Below are positions 1 to 6,485 of a stretch of 64,000 nucleotides of DNA, one piece after another; the stretch's first letter is position 1; every line of letters begins with the position of its first letter. This DNA comes from Emergencia timonensis (GTDB taxonomy: Bacteria; Bacillota; Clostridia; Peptostreptococcales; Anaerovoracaceae), in the NCBI RefSeq assembly GCF_900086585.1, contig NZ_FLKM01000008.1, positions 1,685,652 through 1,749,651 on the forward strand, read 5' to 3'. The notes under the pieces are model-generated. The model had not been told where the DNA came from and ran no database searches. It worked only from the letters and a program-made list of their open reading frames with translations. The position numbers and the translations under genes are program-made.

Positions 1-1051
1 TGTATTTTCTCGTATAATCACCATTATTGGCTGTGCCGTTAAATAAATTATAGAAAGTATCAGACTTGTATACGTTCCAAGAAGAAGTAGCGTTGTATTG
101 TCCCTTCGGGAAACCAATCTGTTCAGTCCAATAAATTTTGCTTCTAGTTTCATCAACCGTTTTTTGTTTAGAATCGGTATAGAATATTTCTACATTTGTG
201 ACAAGTCGAACATGACCATAATTTGCGTTACGTGCGATTAATGCATCTCCAGGCAGGATCTTGGCATATACTTGATTATATACGTTTTCTCCAGTTGGAT
301 AATTAGCATAATTCTTAATCCCGTCCACTATTGTTGTAGTGTAATCTGCATCACTGTTATAAGCAGCATAGTCACCGTAAGATCCAACTAGGGATACAAA
401 GCATCCTGTCTTATATTCCACGTCCCCAACGGTAAAGCTTGATTCTACCTGCTTGGTAGCATCCCTCAGCAAAGCTCTGGTCGTATAGATATTTTTGCTA
501 CTTGAATTACTGCCTTTCTTTTTCCTTGTCATTTTCATGAAATCATCAGTATATGACGGCAAATCGTTTTTGGCAGCAGTTCTCCAAGCGAAAGAGACTG
601 CAGAGGAACAATCAACGCCTTTAACTGAATAGTAAGTTTTTTCATTAATCACTGTTATTGGCTCAAGCTTTCTGATAAACGGATTTGCTGTGGTGCTGCT
701 GAATTCTCTGTATACCTGTGAATATGGTATTCCTGTACGTGTGATGATTCCCCCAGAAATATCGCCGTGTAGATACTTGTTTAGAGATACTTTACTATCT
801 GTATCTAATGTACCATCACTATTTTTCTTTGAACAATAACGCAAAGTTTCATCCAGCTCCCACTTAACGCTTGCCATATCGTTCATTCTTTTGCATGCTT
901 TGGCACGCATTCCTGAGACTGTTTCCGTTACCACGCCATCCTTAGATACAGTGTAAGCTTCATTAGCAAATACAAGCGATGAAGATGACATTGCGATTAA
1001 TAACAAGGATATTATTGAAATAACAGATTTTTTCTTTAAACTCTTTCTCAT
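1..1051 (-). CDS. Secreted Cys/His (NlpC/P60- or CHAP-like) protein, partial
   Basis: The gene starts at an ATG (top base 1051) preceded by AGGAGG at 1059-1064 on the minus strand and runs off the left window edge, so its C-terminus is missing; 350 codons are visible with no stop. It opens with a classic signal peptide (MRKSLKKK, then a hydrophobic stretch ending SSSLVFA), so the product is exported. A VDCSSAVSFAW segment near residue 150 followed by PGDALI and YGHVRLV about 130 residues later has the Cys...His arrangement of papain-like cell-wall hydrolases (NlpC/P60 or CHAP). That assignment is my inference from motif spacing; the rest of the sequence is not recognised. It is divergent from the DUF4062 gene and belongs to flanking DNA, not to the ICE. 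Confidence 0.7.
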   Translation of the reverse strand, partial: MRKSLKKKSVISIISLLLIAMSSSSLVFANEAYTVSKDGVVTETVSGMRAKACKRMNDMASVKWELDETLRYCSKKNSDGTLDTDSKVSLNKYLHGDISGGIITRTGIPYSQVYREFSSTTANPFIRKLEPITVINEKTYYSVKGVDCSSAVSFAWRTAAKNDLPSYTDDFMKMTRKKKGSNSSSKNIYTTRALLRDATKQVESSFTVGDVEYKTGCFVSLVGSYGDYAAYNSDADYTTTIVDGIKNYANYPTGENVYNQVYAKILPGDALIARNANYGHVRLVTNVEIFYTDSKQKTVDETRSKIYWTEQIGFPKGQYNATSSWNVYKSDTFYNLFNGTANNGDYTRKY

Positions 1052-1260
1052 TTGACTTCCTCCTTAATTTATGGTCCTTAAATTATATCACAAAATATAA
1101 AATAGTAAAAGCATAGTTAATTAATTTATTGTTAAACTATATATATTAATTTGTTTAGTAACAATGAATAATCTTTCGCAATATCCGACAATTTGTTACA
1201 GATATCGTGCTTACAGCCTCATTCTTTTGGTGTAGAATAAAAAGAAAAAGGAGTTATTTT

Positions 1261-1833
1261 ATGGAAAAAAGTGCAATGCCTATTGTAAACGCAAGACTGC
1301 ACGAAAAGCGGTATCAGATATTTATCAGTTCAACTTACAGTGATTTATTAGAAGAACGCAGGGCCGTTATGGATGCGATACTAGATTTAAAATGTTTTCC
1401 TTCGGGGATGGAGATGTTTCCAGCTGTTGATATGGAGCAATTTGAGTATATCAAACAAATTATCGATGAAAGTGACTACTATGTACTCCTTCTGGCAGGA
1501 AGGTACGGCTCCACAGCGCCCGACGGAATCAGTTATACAGAAAAAGAATACGATTATGCAAGGTCGAGGAATATTCCTGTTACCGCCCTCGTCTACCGTG
1601 ATATCGAGCAGCTGCCGCAGGGAAAATGTGAAAAGAGCGAGGAGAATCAGAGAAAGCTGTTGGCATTTCGCAGAAAAGTGATGGAGGGCAGGCTCTGTAC
1701 TTTCTGGGATTCGGCGGATAATTTGAAATACGAGCTTTCCAGGAGCTTAAAAGCGGCTTTTGACCAGTATCCCCGGAACGGTTGGATTCGCAATATCGAT
1801 CAACGTGCCGACACGACAGATTCGGACTTATAG
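1261..1833 (+). CDS. DUF4062 domain protein
   Basis: 190 residues from the ATG at 1261, which has a GAAAAAGGAG site upstream; an earlier in-frame TTG at 1207 lacks one. The N-terminal two thirds reads as a DUF4062 domain: YQIFISSTYSDLLEERR near residue 18, then SDYYVLLLAGRYGS and a GISYTEKEYDYA segment. DUF4062 resembles a TIR/Rossmann nucleotide-binding fold and is usually the N-terminal sensor or effector part of larger, sometimes defence-related, proteins. Here almost nothing follows the domain: translation stops soon after GWIR. The protein may therefore be a single-domain form or a truncation by an older insertion just downstream, where an integrase remnant lies. Function unknown. Confidence 0.75.
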   Translation: MEKSAMPIVNARLHEKRYQIFISSTYSDLLEERRAVMDAILDLKCFPSGMEMFPAVDMEQFEYIKQIIDESDYYVLLLAGRYGSTAPDGISYTEKEYDYARSRNIPVTALVYRDIEQLPQGKCEKSEENQRKLLAFRRKVMEGRLCTFWDSADNLKYELSRSLKAAFDQYPRNGWIRNIDQRADTTDSDL

Positions 1834-2014
1834 AAATAGCAGATTCCTCCATTGAAGTTTCAACTTTTATGTGTTACGATGAAATTCACGAGAATAGAAA
1901 CAATAATAACCTGTCGTTAATCTAATTTTAATTTTTTTACATAGTGTGAATGTGTAAATTTCAATATTTAAGCGTGGTATTGTGAGGCTTCTGCCCACGG
2001 TTCGCCCACGCTTT

Positions 2015-2179
2015 TTATTTTGCCCACGCATCCATAGCGGACACGGCAGTATCCTCCATTTTCTCTGTGGACTCGGCATACTTGTCTAGTGTCGTGACGA
2101 TAGTTGAATGTCCAAGACGTGTTTGCACCTCTTTGATGGATACATCGGCTTCAACAAGGATGGTTGCATGGGTATGCCG
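2015..2179 (-). pseudogene. Tyrosine recombinase (integrase), C-terminal fragment
   Basis: Reading the minus strand from 2179 gives 54 residues beginning RHTHATIL, then LGHSTIVTTLDKY, ending at a TAA (2015-2017). These are the second catalytic Arg, the His, and the nucleophilic Tyr of phage/Tn916-type tyrosine integrases. The codon immediately upstream (2180-2182) is a stop and no further homology continues, so the gene is cut exactly before the RHTH motif. The missing N-terminal part is expected on the far side of the ICE, beyond the right edge. Three GCCCACG-type repeats lie close to its 3' end (around 1993, 2003 and 2022), possibly part of the older element's attachment region. Confidence 0.85.
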
Positions 2180-2321
2180 TTACGGTATAATAACGACAAA
2201 CAGAAAAAGCCTTTATTTTCAAGGGGTTTGAGCGTTTGTCGTCTTTTATTCAATTCCTTTTCCAAGTTGAAAATTGACGAAAACTATAAAGAAAAAAGGA
2301 GGCTGTTTTATTAACGACAAA
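2177..2321. other. Left end of the ICE with recombinase-site-like repeats
   Basis: The integrase fragment stops matching at about 2179/2180, so this is the likely left attachment junction. The crossing sequence is a small palindrome, CCGTTACGG (2177-2185). Just inside are ACGACAAAC (2193-2201) and its exact reverse complement GTTTGTCGT (2234-2242), and TAACGACAAA recurs at 2312-2321. Inverted and direct repeats of this kind are what a large serine recombinase would bind. The element encodes three such enzymes at its other end. The exact crossover dinucleotide cannot be fixed without the right junction. Confidence 0.5.
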
Positions 2322-2405
2322 ATTTAATAGTGCCAGCGGTCCGGCTTTATGTCTGACCGCTGGTTGCCGTGGGCGTTTCACTTTTATAGGTGGACGCCCT
2401 TTTTT
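2291..2405 (+). promoter_or_regulatory. Leader with anti-terminator-like hairpin and terminator ahead of the first ICE operon
   Basis: An AAAAAAGGAGG site (2293-2302) is followed by a very short open reading (ATT AAC GAC AAA ATT TAA), then a perfect 9-bp stem CCAGCGGTC/GACCGCTGG (2333-2341 with 2355-2363). A second hairpin, GGGCGT/ACGCCC (2371-2376 with 2394-2399), ends in six T residues and is a good rho-independent terminator placed 30 bases before the first ICE gene. A translated leader plus paired hairpins ahead of an operon is the layout of transcription attenuation. That regulatory role is inferred; the hairpins are directly visible. Confidence 0.55.
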
Positions 2406-2436
2406 CATACTCATTTTCGAGAGAAAGGAGATCCAC

Positions 2437-2958
2437 ATGGAATTAAACGAAATGGAAAAAAAGCTGCTCTTTCAAGTGGAGGGCGATTATCAGACAAAGA
2501 TCCTGAATGAACTTTATATGACCGTGCGGTATTCAAATAATTCCGAACAGCGGGAGGCGGCAGAAGGTCTTATGGCAAAACTTCGTGTTCTGTCAAATGC
2601 AGAGTGCATGGACTTGGTAAAAGATATTCAGAAGAATTACCGTCTGCCCTATCCAGCCCGGACGATTGGAGAAAAGATCGCCGAGGCCAGACAACAATCA
2701 GGGGCAGAAAAATTGAAGGGGCATGACATCATGGCACTTGAACGCTTTGATCCAGAAGTAAAGCACATGATCGTCTTTGATGTATTGTCTTACGATTCCC
2801 CTGTTGGCGACAAAGGCGATAAGATGCGCTTGTTCCTTACAGATGCCGGCTATCAGAAATTTTTAGAGAGCCAGGAACGGGGCGAAGTGAAACTGAAAAA
2901 CCATGCGAAGGTCTCTGACGGTCATCTCCATTATGACCGCAGGGATCATGCCTTGTAA
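2437..2958 (+). CDS. Conserved ICE protein of unknown function
   Basis: 173 residues, starting at an ATG with GAGAAAGGAG upstream, first gene after the attenuator-like leader. The N-terminal half is charged and helical (MELNEMEKKLLFQVEGDYQ...), and the C-terminal half contains an IVFDVLSYDSP segment and ends with YDRRDHAL. No signal peptide, membrane span or catalytic motif is evident. Position at the head of the operon, directly before the replication-initiator-like gene, suggests an element maintenance or transfer role, but I cannot name a family with confidence. Confidence 0.7.
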   Translation: MELNEMEKKLLFQVEGDYQTKILNELYMTVRYSNNSEQREAAEGLMAKLRVLSNAECMDLVKDIQKNYRLPYPARTIGEKIAEARQQSGAEKLKGHDIMALERFDPEVKHMIVFDVLSYDSPVGDKGDKMRLFLTDAGYQKFLESQERGEVKLKNHAKVSDGHLHYDRRDHAL

Positions 2959-2987
2959 CGGAATAGTCGAAGAAAGGAGGCGGTACA

Positions 2988-3860
2988 ATGGCAGTATTCC
3001 GTGTAGAGAAAACAAAGGACTTTACGATAATGAGCAATCACCATCTGCGCAATACGGAGTTGTCCTTAAAGGCAAAGGGGCTTTTATCACTTATGTTGTC
3101 GCTGCCGGAAGATTGGGATTATACCACAAAGGGACTCGCCCATATCTGCAAGGATGGTGTGGATTCTATCACTACTGCCCTGAAGGAACTGGAGCGGCAT
3201 GGTTATCTCACCAGACAGCGCCTCCGCTATGATAACGGGCAGTTGGGAGACATTGAATATACGATCCATGAGCAGCCTGTAAGTACCGAAAACACAGGGC
3301 TTTCACCTAAACGGGAAAATCCAAGACAGGTAAAACCAGAACAGGCAAAACCTAAACAGGCGGAACCTGAACAGGAAAATCCGGCACAATTAAATACTAA
3401 TCCATTAAAAACAAAAAAATCAAAAAAAGATAAATCAATAACTTATCCATCAATCTATCCGGCAGAGCCGGAAGCGGCAAACCGCACGGATGGGATGGAT
3501 CGGATAGAGCTGATAGAAGCCTATCGTGAAATCATCAAAGAAAATATTGAATATGACTTACTGGTCTTACGGTATGGCAGGGAACGTTTGGATGAAGCCC
3601 TTGAACTTATGCTTGAAGTGATTTTGTCGAAACGCCCTTACATTCGCATTGCCGGAGATGATTTTCCGAGGGAAATCGTCAAGAGCCGGTTCCTGAAGAT
3701 CAATTCCGGCCACTTAGAGTATGTCTTTGACTGTATCGACAAGAACACAACGAAGGTCGGAAACATCAAAGCGTATCTGCTGGCGGCGCTGTATAATGCC
3801 CCGGCTACAATGGACAGCTATTACCGTGCCGAGGTCAATCACGACCTGTACGGCTGTTAG
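2988..3860 (+). CDS. Replication initiator-like helix-turn-helix protein (DUF6017-type)
   Basis: 290 residues from an ATG with AGAAAGGAGG eight bases upstream. The N-terminal 95 residues look like the winged-helix domain of RepA/DnaD-type initiators: FTIMSNHHLRN, then LSLKAKGLLSLMLSLP and a helix-turn-helix at SITTALKELERHGYL. A middle linker is made of repeated P-E/K-Q units (about residues 103-135), typical of disordered spacers. The C-terminal part resembles the DUF6017 module found with such proteins in Clostridia elements. It probably binds element DNA to support autonomous replication of the excised circle. The helix-turn-helix is seen; the role is inferred. Confidence 0.75.
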   Translation: MAVFRVEKTKDFTIMSNHHLRNTELSLKAKGLLSLMLSLPEDWDYTTKGLAHICKDGVDSITTALKELERHGYLTRQRLRYDNGQLGDIEYTIHEQPVSTENTGLSPKRENPRQVKPEQAKPKQAEPEQENPAQLNTNPLKTKKSKKDKSITYPSIYPAEPEAANRTDGMDRIELIEAYREIIKENIEYDLLVLRYGRERLDEALELMLEVILSKRPYIRIAGDDFPREIVKSRFLKINSGHLEYVFDCIDKNTTKVGNIKAYLLAALYNAPATMDSYYRAEVNHDLYGC

Positions 3861-3881
3861 GCACCTTTGGGTGTCTTTTTT
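3860..3881 (+). terminator. Small intra-operon terminator
   Basis: A 6-bp stem GGCACC/GGTGTC (3860-3865 with 3870-3875, one G-U pair) overlaps the stop codon of the initiator-like gene and is followed by six T. It would partly uncouple the upstream pair of genes from the rest of the operon. Confidence 0.5.
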
Positions 3882-3911
3882 CATTTCATCACAGGAAGGA
3901 GGCAAAGCACA

Positions 3912-3950
3912 ATGAAAAGAAACACTGTGCCGGTACTATGCCCGGCGTAA
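3912..3950 (+). CDS. 12-residue upstream ORF overlapping the TOPRIM gene start
   Basis: The strong GGAAGGAGG site at 3894-3902 serves an ATG at 3912 that opens only a 12-codon frame (MKRNTVPVLCPA, stop at 3948-3950). The following TOPRIM gene starts inside it in another frame, at 3938, with no good site of its own. This could be translational coupling through a leader peptide, or the trace of a frameshift that moved the true start. The sequence alone does not decide. Confidence 0.4.
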   Translation: MKRNTVPVLCPA

Positions 3951-4918
3951 CCAAAGAACAGATTCAGGCAGCGCGGGAAGCTGACTTGTTTACTTACCTG
4001 CAATTCCATGAACCCGGCGTGCTGAAACAGGATGGACCTAATTTCCGGCATAAGGAGCATGACAGTCTGGTATATGTGACCGGGAAAAGGTACTGGTACT
4101 GGAACAGCCGCGGACGGAGTATCAATGCGCTGGACTACCTGATCCAGATTCGGGGATATGGTCTTGTGGATGCGGTTCATGCTCTGGTAGGTGGCGAAAT
4201 CCCACAGGAACCGGCTTACCGAAGTACGGCAGAAATACAGGTATCAAAAGAGCCGGAAAAGAAAACATTCGCTCTCCCCTGGGCCAGACGTTGCGCGACC
4301 GCTGCGGTCTTCTATTTGCAGAAACGGGGGATCAGCTCAGAAGTCATTCGCCAGTGTTTACAAGCCGGGATTTTTTACGAAGCCCGGTATCATGGAGAAC
4401 CGGTTTGTGTGTTTGTTGGGAAAGATGATTCCGGGAAAGCGAAGTTTGCCTGTATGCGCAGTATCAGCGGCAATCTCAAAAAGGATGTCTATGGCAGCGA
4501 CAAAGGATATAACTTTTGTTATCCCCCGCAAAGTCCGGGCAGCCGGCATGTGGCAGTCTTTGAAGCTCCTATTGATGCGCTTTCCCATGCGACACTTCAA
4601 GAGCTGGAGGGATGGAAATGGAATGGTTATCGCTTGTCTTTGGGCGGTACTTCCCATGTGGCGCTGACTTCTTTCCTGGAACGCCACCCGGAGATACGGC
4701 GTGTTACCCTTTATATGGACCACGACCTTGCCGGATTTGTCAATGCCCGGAAAATCAAGACCATGCTTCACGAGGATAAACGTTTCCGTCATATCCGGGT
4801 AAGTGTCAACCCTCCCCGGATGGGAAAAGATTACAATGAGAAATTGCTGCTGGTTCGGGAACAACTGCAAACCAGCCAGCACCAACGCCGCCCAAAAGAG
4901 GCGGCTGTTTCAATTTAG
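3938..4918 (+). CDS. DUF3991/TOPRIM primase-like protein
   Basis: 326 residues. The N-terminal part (about 1-90) has the DUF3991 pattern with a YWYWNSRGRSINALDYL segment. A TOPRIM fold follows at about 205-290, with VAVFEAPIDALS supplying the acidic residue and VTLYMDHDLAG the DxD-like pair. Proteins of this type accompany relaxases and helicases in Clostridia ICEs and are thought to act as primases or DNA-end processing enzymes during conjugative replication. No zinc-finger or helicase domain is present, so it is shorter than full DnaG. The start overlaps a 12-codon upstream ORF, which suggests coupled translation. Confidence 0.8.
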   Translation: MPGVTKEQIQAAREADLFTYLQFHEPGVLKQDGPNFRHKEHDSLVYVTGKRYWYWNSRGRSINALDYLIQIRGYGLVDAVHALVGGEIPQEPAYRSTAEIQVSKEPEKKTFALPWARRCATAAVFYLQKRGISSEVIRQCLQAGIFYEARYHGEPVCVFVGKDDSGKAKFACMRSISGNLKKDVYGSDKGYNFCYPPQSPGSRHVAVFEAPIDALSHATLQELEGWKWNGYRLSLGGTSHVALTSFLERHPEIRRVTLYMDHDLAGFVNARKIKTMLHEDKRFRHIRVSVNPPRMGKDYNEKLLLVREQLQTSQHQRRPKEAAVSI

Positions 4919-4931
4919 GGAGGATTTCAAC

Positions 4932-5156
4932 ATGAATGGATCTCAACATATCTGCTTTACAGACAGCGCCGGAAAAGCGCTGTTTTCCATTCCCGACAAT
5001 GGTTTACTCTGCCTGTTCTATGGAAACGGGGACAGGCACTTTGCTGTTTGTCATCGTCTGGATGACACCCATGCAGAAATTGACGGGGTAAATTATTCGA
5101 TGCCGGACTTTGCCAAAAGGATGAAACACAACCAGATCAGCTTTGCCCCGGCATAA
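4932..5156 (+). CDS. Small ICE protein of unknown function
   Basis: 74 residues from the ATG at 4932, with GGGAGGATTTC upstream; it sits 13 bases after the TOPRIM gene. The sequence (MNGSQHICFTDSAG..., VCHRLDDTHAEIDG...) has no membrane segment or signal peptide and looks like a small compact domain. I do not recognise a family. Its position suggests co-translation with neighbouring accessory genes. Confidence 0.65.
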   Translation: MNGSQHICFTDSAGKALFSIPDNGLLCLFYGNGDRHFAVCHRLDDTHAEIDGVNYSMPDFAKRMKHNQISFAPA

Positions 5157-5188
5157 GGCTGGAAAACAAATAACAGGAGGATTTGAAA

Positions 5189-5470
5189 ATGAAAAAAATT
5201 GAAAATACCGCTTTGCAGATGATTGCCGAGGCTTCCCGGTGTCCAGACTACGGCCCCGATATGGTTAAATCGCTGATGAAAAAGCTGGACATGAACGAAA
5301 AGGGCTTTGCGCTTTTGATGAATGTTGCCCCATCCACAGTGCGTCTTTGGACCAGCGGAGCTGCACAGCCTTGCGGCACAGCAAAACGCCTCATGCAGAT
5401 TTATGAAACCGGTCCGGAGATTGTCGGCAAGATTGCCGGTGGGCAGCTACCGGCAGATGGGAGGGATTGA
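5189..5470 (+). CDS. Helix-turn-helix (XRE/HigA-like) regulator
   Basis: 93 residues. I choose the ATG at 5189, eight bases after ACAGGAGG; a TTG two codons earlier is also in frame. The middle of the protein, LDMNEKGFALLMNVAPSTVRLW, is a clear helix-turn-helix of the kind found in phage-type repressors and HigA antitoxins, followed by GTAKRLMQIYE. No partner toxin is adjacent, so a role as small regulator of the element's early operon is more likely than a toxin-antitoxin role. Confidence 0.75.
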   Translation: MKKIENTALQMIAEASRCPDYGPDMVKSLMKKLDMNEKGFALLMNVAPSTVRLWTSGAAQPCGTAKRLMQIYETGPEIVGKIAGGQLPADGRD

Positions 5471-5474
5471 TTAA

Positions 5475-5552
5475 ATGGCGGGGACAGATAGCCAGCCGTT
5501 TGCGGAAAATGAGCAGGTCAAAGAGCTGCTTCACATGAAAGGAGGAATTTGA
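5475..5552 (+). CDS. 25-residue small ORF
   Basis: MAGTDSQPFAENEQVKELLH then MKGGI, from an ATG at 5475 four bases after the HTH gene, ending TGA immediately before the TTG of the next gene. Its last codons contain the AAAGGAGG that is the ribosome-binding site of that gene. It may be a coupling peptide or simply spacer; no upstream site of its own is strong. Confidence 0.3.
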   Translation: MAGTDSQPFAENEQVKELLHMKGGI

Positions 5553-6455
5553 TTGAATCAGGAACCACTACCGCAGATTCATTTGATCCGCGATACAGAC
5601 TTATCCGTCTTTGCGTATGAACTCCATATTTTTGCCGGAGATTTTCTTAGAGAATGCGAATTCAATATGCGTTCTCTGGCAACAAATACCGGGGCTGATT
5701 CCATTGCCATCATGGGGAAAAATCACATGTGGCTTTCCGACGCCTTATTTGCTTATTGTTCTACGGCGGATCTTCATCAAATGATCTTAACAACGGAGTT
5801 CATCGGAGCGAGGGCTTTCCTGTTTCATACGGATCGGAGCGAGGGCGGTCACTTGTACGGAGATGTCCTGATGATGGATTTAGACACGCTGCGGCAGGAT
5901 ATAAAAAGAAATATCCTCTATCCCTGCGGCGTCAATATTGAACGCAAAGATGGTTCAGCGGCTACGGTCAGCCTGAAAGAATGGACTGAAATGGAGCTTT
6001 ACGAAAAAGATGCTCTGAAAAGTTGGGGATTTTCTTATGCCCCGAATCAAGTTACGGAATGGCAGTACCACTATTCCACGATGTTCAGACAGTGGATGGA
6101 TCAGGCATTTCGTTATATGCCCCAGGATTTAGAAGAACGCCTGAATATGCAATATATGGAGGCAGCCCAGAACCCGGATATGGATAAGTACCGCATACCA
6201 CAGGGAACGGCAAAGCAGATGCTTCTTTATGACGAAGCCCCTGTGTATCGCCTTCTTCCATCCGGTTCGGAGAAAATTGCGCCCATCGCGGCAATCTCTA
6301 CGGGCCTGTGGTATGAAAATTACCGGGAGTTTGCCATTGCACCGGAGGATTTAGGCGCTCTGGACAAACTGATCCGCAGGGAAACTGACCGGCTCACAGG
6401 AAACCTCCCACAACTTCACAAAAACGAAGAACGCCGCCCTGCCCCGGAGCGATAA
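5553..6455 (+). CDS. Conserved ICE protein of unknown function
   Basis: 300 residues from a TTG at 5553 whose AAAGGAGG site lies at 5538-5545. Composition is that of a soluble cytoplasmic protein. The C-terminal third has the pattern QMLLYDEAPVYRLLPSG ... LWYENYREFAI, a module that recurs in the accessory proteins of Tn1549-like elements (YodL/large-polyvalent-protein style). No catalytic motif is evident. It lies in the block of accessory genes between the replication genes and the PcfB/coupling-protein genes. Confidence 0.65.
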   Translation: MNQEPLPQIHLIRDTDLSVFAYELHIFAGDFLRECEFNMRSLATNTGADSIAIMGKNHMWLSDALFAYCSTADLHQMILTTEFIGARAFLFHTDRSEGGHLYGDVLMMDLDTLRQDIKRNILYPCGVNIERKDGSAATVSLKEWTEMELYEKDALKSWGFSYAPNQVTEWQYHYSTMFRQWMDQAFRYMPQDLEERLNMQYMEAAQNPDMDKYRIPQGTAKQMLLYDEAPVYRLLPSGSEKIAPIAAISTGLWYENYREFAIAPEDLGALDKLIRRETDRLTGNLPQLHKNEERRPAPER

Positions 6456-6485
6456 GAATTTTACACTGACTGGAGGTGATGAAGA

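Noticed and set aside
3300..3380. Short tandem P-E-Q/K codon repeats as a possible functional repeat
   Set aside because: They form the disordered linker of the replication-initiator-like protein; low-complexity linkers of this sort are common.
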